From: Oscillospiraceae bacterium | Lineage (GTDB): Bacteria; Bacillota; Clostridia; Oscillospirales; CAG-272 | Assembly: GCA_009779295.1 (NCBI GenBank) | Contig: WREN01000148.1 | Span: 1 to 6,099, forward strand | Length of the DNA stretch: 6,099 nt | Direction of reading: 5' to 3' | Shown here: piece after piece, positions 1-4,690 of the stretch | Position numbering within the stretch: position 1 is the first letter of the stretch | How the letters are laid out: each line of letters starts with the position of its first letter | Notes under the pieces: generated by a model | Told to the model about the DNA's origin: nothing | Databases searched by the model: none | Seen by the model: the letters and a program-made list of their open reading frames with translations, nothing else | Program-made: the position numbers and the translations under genes

Positions 1-2
1 AA

Positions 3-78
3 TGGAGCTGCTGGGGGGACTCGAACCCCCGACCTGTTGATTACGAATCAACTGCTCTACCGACTGAGCCACAGCAGC
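3..78 (-). tRNA. tRNA-Thr, anticodon CGU
   Basis: Read on the minus strand this is a full 76-nt cloverleaf with encoded CCA. The 7-bp acceptor stem (GCTGCTG/CAGCAGC, plus positions 72-78 and 7-13) is followed by discriminator U and CCA (3-5). The D stem is GCTC/GAGC, the anticodon stem GTTGA/TCAAC, and the T arm GGGGG-TTCGAGT-CCCCC. The 7-nt anticodon loop TTCGTAA puts the anticodon CGT at plus positions 43-45, which reads the threonine codon ACG. The first two acceptor pairs, G1-C72 and C2-G71, fit known threonine identity elements. It stands alone in this window, is transcribed away from rsmA, and has its own promoter just upstream. Confidence 0.97.
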
Positions 79-96
79 GCCTTAGTTGCTCCGATT

Positions 97-125
97 ATTA
101 TAGCACACAGAAACGAATTTGTCAA
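97..125 (-). promoter_or_regulatory. Consensus promoter of the tRNA-Thr gene
   Basis: On the minus strand, TTGACA (120-125) is separated by exactly 17 nt from TATAAT (97-102), with an extended -10 TGC directly before it. Both hexamers match the sigma-A consensus perfectly. Transcription would start near position 90, about a dozen bases before the mature tRNA 5' end at 78. The -35 box lies right next to the rsmA ribosome binding site on the other strand. Confidence 0.93.
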
Positions 126-130
126 GAGGA
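126..130 (+). promoter_or_regulatory. rsmA Shine-Dalgarno site supporting the TTG start
   Basis: GAGGA lies 11 nt before the TTG at 142. An ATG at 132 is closer but opens a five-codon frame (MNRIE, stop at 147-149) in another phase and is too close to the site to use it well. The first in-frame ATG of rsmA, at 163, would remove seven residues that align with the N-terminus of Bacillus RsmA, so TTG at 142 is preferred. No convincing plus-strand promoter is visible between the tRNA and this site. Confidence 0.7.
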
Positions 131-141
131 AATGAATAGAA

Positions 142-936
142 TTGAATGAAATCAAAGAAATAATGCGCAGTCACGGCATTGAATTTAAAAAAAAGTTCGG
201 TCAGAATTTTATTGTGAACGAAACTATTCCGAAACAGATTGCCGAAATAGTACGCGGCGAAGAGTGTGTGATTGAGATCGGACCGGGGATTGGTACTTTA
301 ACTCGCGAATTGTGCGAAGTTTGTACGCGCGTAACTGCCGTTGAAATTGACGGAGAGTTGATACCAATCCTGCATGAGACGCTCGCCGGATATAACAACG
401 TGGACATAATCCACGGCGATTTTATGAAGTATGAAATTAAAGAAACAAATTTTGCCGTCGCGGCGAACCTGCCGTACTATATCACGACGGACGTAATCGA
501 AAAATTAATGAAGTATAAACCTAAAGCAAACAAAATCGTATTAATGCTGCAGAAAGAAGCGGCGAACCGTTTGTGCGGCGAACCCGGCGAAGTGATGATG
601 CGGCTCGCGTATTACGGAAAAACCGAAAAAAAGTTCGACGTTTCGGCGGGGAATTTTATTCCGCAGCCGAAAGTGGATTCAACCGTTATCTGCATAACGC
701 CGCACAATGATTATTCATACGTAAACGAAAAGATTTTATTCCGCGTATTAAAAAACGCTTTCGCTCAGCGGCGCAAAACATTAGCGAACGCTTTAGCGGC
801 GGAATTTGATAAGGCGTTAGTTTTAAAAATATTGGATCAATGCGGCATTGATTCCGCTGTACGGGGAGAAAAATTGAGCATCCGGGAATTCGTTACGGTA
901 GCGGATACAATATATAAGAATATTAATAAAATGTAA
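142..936 (+). CDS. rsmA: 16S rRNA (adenine(1518)-N6/adenine(1519)-N6)-dimethyltransferase RsmA (KsgA)
   Basis: This 264-aa protein dimethylates two adjacent adenines in the helix-45 loop of 16S rRNA, using S-adenosylmethionine, late in small-subunit assembly. The N-terminus carries the family signature KKFGQNF (residues 17-23). SAM motif I, EIGPGIGTLT, is at 45-54 and the acidic ribose-binding region VEID at 67-70. The catalytic motif IV, NLPYY, is at 109-113 and holds the base-flipping Asn and Tyr residues. The FAQRRK motif and a helical C-terminal domain ending in a LSIREF-type segment follow. The length is at the short end of the usual 260-295 aa. The start is TTG, supported by the alignment to Bacillus RsmA (KEI..G..FKK.FGQNF). 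The usual clostridial partners, such as rnmV, are not next to it. No terminator is evident after the stop; the pckG promoter follows within 30 bp. Confidence 0.96.
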   Translation: MNEIKEIMRSHGIEFKKKFGQNFIVNETIPKQIAEIVRGEECVIEIGPGIGTLTRELCEVCTRVTAVEIDGELIPILHETLAGYNNVDIIHGDFMKYEIKETNFAVAANLPYYITTDVIEKLMKYKPKANKIVLMLQKEAANRLCGEPGEVMMRLAYYGKTEKKFDVSAGNFIPQPKVDSTVICITPHNDYSYVNEKILFRVLKNAFAQRRKTLANALAAEFDKALVLKILDQCGIDSAVRGEKLSIREFVTVADTIYKNINKM

Positions 937-961
937 AAAATGAAATTTCGGCGAATAAAAC

Positions 962-990
962 TTGCAAAACGGGGAATTTTGTAGTATAAT
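962..990 (+). promoter_or_regulatory. pckG promoter
   Basis: TTGCAA (962-967), a 17-nt spacer and a perfect TATAAT (985-990) make a good sigma-A promoter. The predicted start is near 997, giving a leader of about 30 nt before the ATG at 1027. No riboswitch or operator is evident in so short a leader. Confidence 0.85.
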
Positions 991-1010
991 TCTAATTATA
1001 AAATTTTGAC

Positions 1011-1015
1011 AGGAG
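1011..1015 (+). promoter_or_regulatory. pckG Shine-Dalgarno site deciding the start
   Basis: AGGAG is 11 nt before the ATG at 1027. The open frame extends upstream to a TTG at 1006, but that codon lies before this site and only about 10 nt after the predicted transcription start. The ATG at 1027 is therefore the better start and yields an N-terminus beginning MTKNIHVKKW. Confidence 0.75.
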
Positions 1016-1026
1016 TGTTATTAGTA

Positions 1027-2820
1027 ATGACAAAAAATATTCACGTAAAGAAATGGGTCGACGAAATGGCGGCACTCTGCAAGCCGGACAGCGTTTACTG
1101 GTGCGACGGCTCGCAGGAAGAGTATGACAGAATGATCCAAATAATGATAGATGCGGGTCTCGCTACTCCGTTGAATCCGGAAAAACGTCCCGGATGTTAT
1201 TTGTTCCGCAGCCATCCGTCAGACGTCGCCAGAGCTGAAAAGCGTACTTTTATCGCGTCGAAGAAGAAAGAAGACGCCGGTCCGACAAACAATTGGATCG
1301 ATCCGGACGAATTGAAAGCAACCATGACCGCGCTTTACGACGGCTGCATGAGGGGGCGCACGATGTACGTTATCCCGTTTTCGATGGGTCCGGTCGGTTC
1401 ATATATTTCTAAAATCGGCGTTGAAATCAGCGACAGCCCGTATGTCGTCATAAACATGAAAATCATGACGAGAATCGGAACAACAGTTCTTGAAACTCTC
1501 GGTGAGGACGGAGAATTTGTCAAGTGCTTACATTCGGTAGGCAAACCTCTGCTTGACGGCGCAAAAGATACCGAATGGCCTTGTATTCCGAATGTAGACG
1601 ATAAATATATCAGCCACTTCCCCGAAGAGCGAATGATTTGGTCTATCGGTTCCGGTTACGGCGGAAACGCTTTACTCGGTAAAAAATGCTTCGCGCTGCG
1701 TATCGCCGGTGTTCAGGCTCGCGACGAAGGCTGGCTCGCCGAGCATATGCTTATTTTGAAACTCACAAACCCCGAAGGTCAGTCGTACTATATCTGCGGC
1801 GCTTTCCCGAGCGCCTGCGGCAAAACCAATCTCGCTATGCTTGAACCGGTTTTCCCGGGCTGGAAAGTTGAAACTATCGGCGATGACATCTCGTGGATGA
1901 AATTCGGCGAGGACGGCAGGCTTTACGCTATCAATCCCGAAGCAGGGTTCTTCGGCGTCGTGCCGGGCACTTCGATGAAATCCAACCCCAACGCTATGAA
2001 GCAAATTCAATCAAATACGATATTTACCAATGTAGGTCTGACCGACGACGGCGACGTGTGGTGGGAGGGAAGCGGAATACCCGCTCCGGATCACCTCATC
2101 GACTGGCAGGGCAACGACTGGACTCCGGATTGCGGCAGACTCGCGGCTCATGCCAACGCGCGTTTCACGACTCCGGCGGCACAATGTCCGGTCATAGCGC
2201 CCGAATGGGAAGACCCGGCAGGCGTGCCGATTTCAGCTATTCTGATCGGCGGACGCCGCAAGAGTACTATTCCGCTTGTAAACGAGAGCCTTGACTGGAA
2301 TCACGGTATTTTCTTGGGTTCTATCATGGGATCGGAGATAACTACTGCCGATATTACAGACAAAGTCGGGCAAGTCAGGCGCGACCCGTTCGCGATGCTG
2401 CCGTTTATGGGTTATCATATGGGCGATTATTTGCGGCATTGGTTTAACATCGGCAAAAGAACCGACGCTTCCAAACTGCCGAGGATTTACTTCGTAAACT
2501 GGTTCCGCAAGAACGCGGATGATAAGTTCATCTGGCCCGGATTCGGAGATAACAGCCGTGTGCTGAAATGGATCGTTGAACGTTTATCAGGAACCGGCGA
2601 GGCTGTAGAAACTGCTATAGGTAATCTGCCGGCTCCCGGAGCGATAGATACAAGCGGAACTAACGTGACCGCCGAAGAAATGAATGAACTGTTTAAAATC
2701 GATAAGGAATTGTGGGTCGCAGAGATTGCATCCATTAAAGAAAACTACAGGAGTTACGGCGATCGCTTACCGGTCGAACTTGCGGATGAACTTGCGAAAC
2801 TGGAAAGTAAATTAGTGTAA
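1027..2820 (+). CDS. pckG: Phosphoenolpyruvate carboxykinase (GTP)
   Basis: This 597-aa cytosolic enzyme interconverts oxaloacetate plus GTP with phosphoenolpyruvate, CO2 and GDP (EC 4.1.1.32), linking the C4-acid pool to gluconeogenesis or, in anaerobes, to anaplerotic CO2 fixation. The length is typical of the GTP class (about 600 aa) and unlike the shorter ATP class (about 530 aa). Visible signatures are YGGNALLGKKCFALR (from residue 211), with metal- and substrate-binding Lys219/220; His240, in the position of a metal ligand; and the P-loop FPSACGKTN (260-268), whose Cys264 corresponds to the reactive cysteine of this family. The kinase-2-like GDDISW (285-290) follows. The gene is monocistronic, with its own promoter upstream and a strong hairpin terminator just after the stop. 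All expected motifs are intact. Confidence 0.97.
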   Translation: MTKNIHVKKWVDEMAALCKPDSVYWCDGSQEEYDRMIQIMIDAGLATPLNPEKRPGCYLFRSHPSDVARAEKRTFIASKKKEDAGPTNNWIDPDELKATMTALYDGCMRGRTMYVIPFSMGPVGSYISKIGVEISDSPYVVINMKIMTRIGTTVLETLGEDGEFVKCLHSVGKPLLDGAKDTEWPCIPNVDDKYISHFPEERMIWSIGSGYGGNALLGKKCFALRIAGVQARDEGWLAEHMLILKLTNPEGQSYYICGAFPSACGKTNLAMLEPVFPGWKVETIGDDISWMKFGEDGRLYAINPEAGFFGVVPGTSMKSNPNAMKQIQSNTIFTNVGLTDDGDVWWEGSGIPAPDHLIDWQGNDWTPDCGRLAAHANARFTTPAAQCPVIAPEWEDPAGVPISAILIGGRRKSTIPLVNESLDWNHGIFLGSIMGSEITTADITDKVGQVRRDPFAMLPFMGYHMGDYLRHWFNIGKRTDASKLPRIYFVNWFRKNADDKFIWPGFGDNSRVLKWIVERLSGTGEAVETAIGNLPAPGAIDTSGTNVTAEEMNELFKIDKELWVAEIASIKENYRSYGDRLPVELADELAKLESKLV

Positions 2821-2824
2821 AACA

Positions 2825-2855
2825 ACAAAACCCACTTTTCATAAGTGGGTTTTGT
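2825..2855 (+). terminator. Rho-independent terminator of pckG
   Basis: A 13-bp perfect stem (2825-2837 with 2843-2855) encloses the 5-nt loop TTCAT. Its core is AACCCACTT/AAGTGGGTT, and it begins 5 nt after the pckG stop. The right arm includes a T-run (2850-2853) and the left arm an A-run, so it may also stop transcription on the other strand. It isolates pckG from the toxin-antitoxin module that follows. Confidence 0.92.
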
Positions 2856-2867
2856 ATTGGATGCGAT

Positions 2868-2932
2868 ATATTGACAATTTTGGCGAAATATGATAGAATA
2901 AAATTGGTAAGGGAAATTGTTAAGGCGGTTAG
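2868..2932 (+). repeat. Left copy of an inverted promoter-leader repeat
   Basis: This segment contains the toxin promoter and the first ~27 nt of its RNA. Four blocks recur in the same order on the minus strand at 3183-3116. They are ATATTGACAATTTT (2868-2881; perfect 14-bp match to 3170-3183), GGTAAGGG (2906-2913; match to 3136-3143), GTTAA (2919-2923; match to 3125-3129) and GGTTAG (2927-2932; match to 3116-3121). The spacing of the last two blocks, 3 nt, is identical in both copies. Confidence 0.85.
2871..2899 (+). promoter_or_regulatory. Promoter of the toxin mRNA
   Basis: TTGACA (2871-2876), a 17-nt spacer and TAGAAT (2894-2899), with an extended -10 TGA, form a strong sigma-A promoter. 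Transcription should start around 2904-2906, giving a leader of nearly 60 nt before the ATG at 2962. That is long for a 34-codon gene and fits post-transcriptional control. Confidence 0.88.
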
Positions 2933-2933
2933 G

Positions 2934-2955
2934 ACCTCTTTTTTAAGAAAGGGGT
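2934..2955 (+). promoter_or_regulatory. Leader hairpin covering the toxin ribosome binding site
   Basis: ACCTCTTT (2934-2941) can pair over 8 bp, with one G-U pair, with AAAGGGGT (2948-2955), leaving the loop TTTAAG. The right arm contains the purine-rich AGGGG that would serve as Shine-Dalgarno site 7 nt before the ATG at 2962. Folding would therefore hide the ribosome site. Leader structures that block the ribosome site are a known feature of type I toxin mRNAs. The pairing is read from sequence only. Confidence 0.65.
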
Positions 2956-2961
2956 GGTGGT

Positions 2962-3066
2962 ATGAGTATTACATACACAGAATTATTTATGTTCTGTACG
3001 TTAATAGTTAATATAATTCATTTAACGGTAACGATAATAGTTAGTAATAAGCGTAATAAAAAATAA
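2962..3066 (+). CDS. Small hydrophobic type I toxin-like peptide (Hol-Tox/BsrG/TxpA type)
   Basis: This 34-aa peptide begins MSITYTELFMF. It has a hydrophobic stretch at residues 8-28 long enough for one membrane span and a basic tail SNKRNKK. This plan, a short polar start with a Tyr-x-(Glu/Ser)-Leu motif, one helix and a Lys-rich end, resembles Bacillota toxins such as BsrG and the 'putative holin-like toxin' family. Such peptides insert in the cytoplasmic membrane and harm it when overproduced. The call rests on more than length. The gene has its own strong promoter, a long leader with a hairpin over the ribosome site (AGGGG, 7-nt spacing) and a convergent antisense RNA gene. The last two Lys codons and the stop codon lie inside the terminator stem. 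The coding sequence is markedly AT-rich compared with pckG and glyA. Toxicity is not shown by sequence; a non-toxic membrane peptide or leader peptide is the alternative. Confidence 0.8.
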   Translation: MSITYTELFMFCTLIVNIIHLTVTIIVSNKRNKK

Positions 3067-3098
3067 CTGCCTCCGTACAAAGTAGCAGTTATTTTTTA
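3057..3098. terminator. Shared bidirectional terminator of toxin mRNA and antisense RNA
   Basis: A 14-bp perfect stem (3057-3070 with 3085-3098) has the core TAACTGC/GCAGTTA, six A residues on the left (3058-3063) and six T residues on the right (3092-3097). It therefore gives a hairpin plus U-run in both directions. The 14-nt loop (3071-3084) is fully complementary between the two RNAs and could start loop-loop pairing. The toxin stop codon TAA (3064-3066) is in the left arm. Confidence 0.93.
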
Positions 3099-3145
3099 AT
3101 CTCTACACTACGGGGCTAACCAAATTAACGATTAACCCTTACCTT
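3057..3145 (-). ncRNA. Predicted antisense RNA antitoxin
   Basis: A minus-strand transcript from the consensus promoter at 3152-3180 would start near 3145 and end at the shared terminator, giving about 90 nt. No reading frame of note is present: there is no ATG, and a TTG-led frame is only a few codons long. The RNA is perfectly complementary to the last ~42 nt of the toxin mRNA, including its terminator and final codons. It also carries UUAAAAAA and CCCC segments that could pair with UUUUUUAA and the GGGG ribosome site of the toxin leader. This layout (convergent short RNA, 3' overlap, shared terminator) is that of known type I systems such as Fst/RNA II of pAD1 and BsrG/SR4. Transcription itself is inferred. 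Confidence 0.78.
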
Positions 3146-3183
3146 ATTTATATTATATCACAAAAATAAAAAATTGTCAATAT
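3116..3183 (-). repeat. Right copy of the inverted promoter-leader repeat
   Basis: Read on the minus strand, this contains the antisense RNA promoter and its first ~30 nt. It repeats the four blocks of the segment at 2868-2932 in the same order: the 14-bp -35 block (3170-3183), GGTAAGGG (3136-3143), GTTAA (3125-3129) and GGTTAG (3116-3121). After the last block the copies diverge: GACC in the toxin leader, CCCC in the antisense RNA. No target-site duplication is seen outside the two copies. Confidence 0.85.
3152..3180 (-). promoter_or_regulatory. Promoter of the antisense RNA
   Basis: On the minus strand, TTGACA (3175-3180) and TATAAT (3152-3157) are both perfect, with a 17-nt spacer and an extended -10 TGA. 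This is stronger on paper than the toxin promoter, whose -10 is TAGAAT. That fits an antitoxin RNA made in excess. It points away from the glyA promoter; the two -35 boxes are 31 bp apart. Confidence 0.92.
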
Positions 3184-3211
3184 TTAGAGGAAATAAATTT
3201 TCGCACTAATG

Positions 3212-3240
3212 TTGTAAAACTCCCGAATTTATGATATAAT
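3212..3240 (+). promoter_or_regulatory. glyA promoter
   Basis: TTGTAA (3212-3217), a 17-nt spacer and a perfect TATAAT (3235-3240) with an extended -10 TGA form a sigma-A promoter. The start would be near 3247, leaving a leader of about 33 nt, too short for a glycine or other riboswitch. It makes glyA independent of the toxin module upstream. Confidence 0.85.
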
Positions 3241-3260
3241 AATATAAAGTTTAAATTTTT

Positions 3261-3266
3261 AAGGAG
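3261..3266 (+). promoter_or_regulatory. glyA Shine-Dalgarno site
   Basis: AAGGAG is 13 nt before the ATG at 3280, a long spacing. The codon at 3271-3273 is an in-frame TAA, so no earlier start exists. An in-frame ATG at 3295 is the alternative, but it has no ribosome site of its own. Confidence 0.65.
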
Positions 3267-3279
3267 ACTGTAAAATAAT

Positions 3280-4521
3280 ATGGTTTTAGAGAATATGGAG
3301 TATTTAAAAAAATTCGATCCTGATGTAGGCGCGGCGGTATTCGCCGAATTTAAACGCCAGCAGGACGGTATCGAATTGATCGCTTCCGAAAATTTCGTTT
3401 CGCCGGCAGTTTTGAGCGCGGCTGCGTCCGTTTTGACGAACAAATACGCGGAAGGTTATCCCGGCAAACGCTATTACGGCGGTTGCGCGAAAGTTGACGT
3501 CGTTGAAACCCTCGCTATCGAACGCGCCAAAGAATTGTTCGGCGCGGAATTCGCGAACGTGCAGCCCCATTCCGGCGCGCAGGCGAATTTAGCCGCGTAT
3601 CAGGCGCTCTTGAATTACGGCGACACAGTGCTCGGCATGAATCTCGCACAGGGTGGGCATTTGACGCACGGAAGCCCGGTCAATTTTTCCGGCAAGGCGT
3701 ATAAATTCATCGCTTACGGAGTTGACGATACCACGCATTATATCGATTACGACGTGCTTGAACAATTGGCAGTCGAGCAAAAACCGAAATTGATCGTTGC
3801 CGGAGCGAGCGCGTACCCGCGTATATTGGATTTCGAACGTTTTGCGGATATTGCGAAGAAAGTCGGCGCGTATTTGATGGTAGACATGGCGCACATCGCA
3901 GGGCTTGTCGCGGCGGGATTGCATCCGAACCCGTTAAAATACGCGGACGTTGTCACTACGACTACGCACAAAACATTACGCGGTCCGCGCGGAGGAATGA
4001 TATTGTGTAGGGAAGAACTGGGGAAACAAATAAACAGCGCAGTGTTCCCGGGTATACAAGGCGGTCCGCTTATGCACATTATCGCCGCGAAGGCCGTATG
4101 TTTCGGCGAAGCGCTTAAACCGGAGTTTAAAACGTATCAGGCACAAATCGTAAAGAATGCGAAGGTCTTGGCAGAAACATTATTATCCGAAGGTTTCGAT
4201 TTGGTTTCGGGCGGAACGGATAACCATCTCATGCTCGTTGATTTGCGTAAATTCGGCCGCACGGGCAAAGAAATGGAAACTATGCTGGATGAAGTTCACA
4301 TAACCGTCAACAAGAACGCGATCCCGAACGATCCGCAGAAACCGGTTTATACAAGCGGGATACGGATCGGTACTCCGGCCGCTACGACGCGCGGATTGAT
4401 AGAGGAGGATATGGTGACGCTCGGCAAGTTGATAGCCCTTACGGCGGCGGAATTCGATACCAAAGCGGATTATATCCGTTCGAAAGTTGCAGAGTTGTGC
4501 GCGAAGTATCCTTTGTATTAA
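3280..4521 (+). CDS. glyA: Serine hydroxymethyltransferase
   Basis: This 413-aa PLP enzyme of the cytosol converts serine and tetrahydrofolate to glycine and 5,10-methylene-tetrahydrofolate, the main source of one-carbon units for purine, thymidylate and methionine synthesis. The sequence follows the Bacillus enzyme closely along its whole length. Signatures include ELIASENF near residue 30, NKYAEGYPGKRYYGG (about 50-65), PHSGAQAN, VDMAHIAGLVAAGLHPNP and the PLP lysine in TTTTHKTLRGPRGG (Lys231). The folate/substrate region VSGGTDNHL and SGIRIGTPA near the C-terminus are also present. The length is normal (410-420 aa). It stands alone with its own promoter. Its stop codon lies inside the first unit of a short tandem repeat, and no strong terminator follows. 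Confidence 0.98.
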   Translation: MVLENMEYLKKFDPDVGAAVFAEFKRQQDGIELIASENFVSPAVLSAAASVLTNKYAEGYPGKRYYGGCAKVDVVETLAIERAKELFGAEFANVQPHSGAQANLAAYQALLNYGDTVLGMNLAQGGHLTHGSPVNFSGKAYKFIAYGVDDTTHYIDYDVLEQLAVEQKPKLIVAGASAYPRILDFERFADIAKKVGAYLMVDMAHIAGLVAAGLHPNPLKYADVVTTTTHKTLRGPRGGMILCREELGKQINSAVFPGIQGGPLMHIIAAKAVCFGEALKPEFKTYQAQIVKNAKVLAETLLSEGFDLVSGGTDNHLMLVDLRKFGRTGKEMETMLDEVHITVNKNAIPNDPQKPVYTSGIRIGTPAATTRGLIEEDMVTLGKLIALTAAEFDTKADYIRSKVAELCAKYPLY

Positions 4522-4541
4522 TTTGTATTAAACTGTATTAA
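4514..4541 (+). repeat. Three TGTATTAA repeats at exact 10-bp period
   Basis: TGTATTAA occurs at 4514-4521, 4524-4531 and 4534-4541, separated by the dinucleotides TT and AC. The first unit is the last codons of glyA (Leu-Tyr-stop), so the glyA stop region appears copied twice downstream. The 10-bp period would place the units on the same face of the helix. Confidence 0.85.
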
Positions 4542-4582
4542 TTGGAAATAAGTTTAACTGTTTCCAAAATGCAAATGTGCAT
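4542..4582 (+). other. Two small hairpins after glyA without a U-run
   Basis: TTGGAAA (4542-4548) pairs with TTTCCAA (4561-4567) across a 12-nt loop. Directly after it, ATGCA (4569-4573) pairs with TGCAT (4578-4582) across AATG. Neither is followed by a T-run, so this is at best a weak terminator or a 3'-end stabiliser for glyA mRNA. The remaining bases to the next promoter at 4625 show nothing recognisable. Confidence 0.4.
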
Positions 4583-4624
4583 AAATACACAAAAACCGGC
4601 AGTAAAATCTGTTACAAAAGCATA

Positions 4625-4654
4625 TTGACACAATCCTATAAAATATGGTATTAT
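4625..4654 (+). promoter_or_regulatory. Promoter of the MinD-like operon
   Basis: A perfect TTGACA (4625-4630) and TATTAT (4649-4654) are 18 nt apart. Transcription would start near 4661, about 30 nt before the GTG at 4691. The leader contains the strong Shine-Dalgarno site GGAGGTGAG (4677-4685), which supports the GTG start. Confidence 0.82.
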
Positions 4655-4690
4655 TTAAGATGGGAAATGTATAAGCGGAGGTGAGAAGCC

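Noticed and set aside
132..149. Five-codon mini-ORF (MNRIE) overlapping the rsmA start, as a regulatory leader peptide
   Set aside because: Its ATG is only about 2 nt after the ribosome site and there is no regulatory codon pattern or attenuator; chance is the simpler explanation.
1006..1011. TTGACA as a second pckG -35 box
   Set aside because: No -10-like hexamer lies 16-18 nt downstream, and it sits inside the translated leader of an already good promoter.
1006..1026. Upstream TTG (and in-frame GTG) as the start of pckG, adding up to seven residues
   Set aside because: These codons lie at or before the Shine-Dalgarno site AGGAG (1011-1015), so they cannot be served by it; the ATG at 1027 fits.
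1893..2294. Open frame of 133 codons inside pckG in another phase
   Set aside because: It is Arg-rich, with no recognisable motif, and lies wholly within the conserved pckG coding sequence.
3057..3145. A peptide encoded by the antisense RNA
   Set aside because: No ATG with a ribosome site exists on that strand; the only TTG-led frame ends after a few codons.
2868..3183. A classical insertion sequence or CRISPR-associated element
   Set aside because: There is no transposase gene, no target-site duplication beside the inverted repeats and no spacer-repeat array; the inverted repeats coincide with promoters and RNA leaders.
3241..3279. A glycine riboswitch or other structured leader before glyA
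   Set aside because: The leader from the predicted start to the ATG is only about 33 nt, too short to hold an aptamer.
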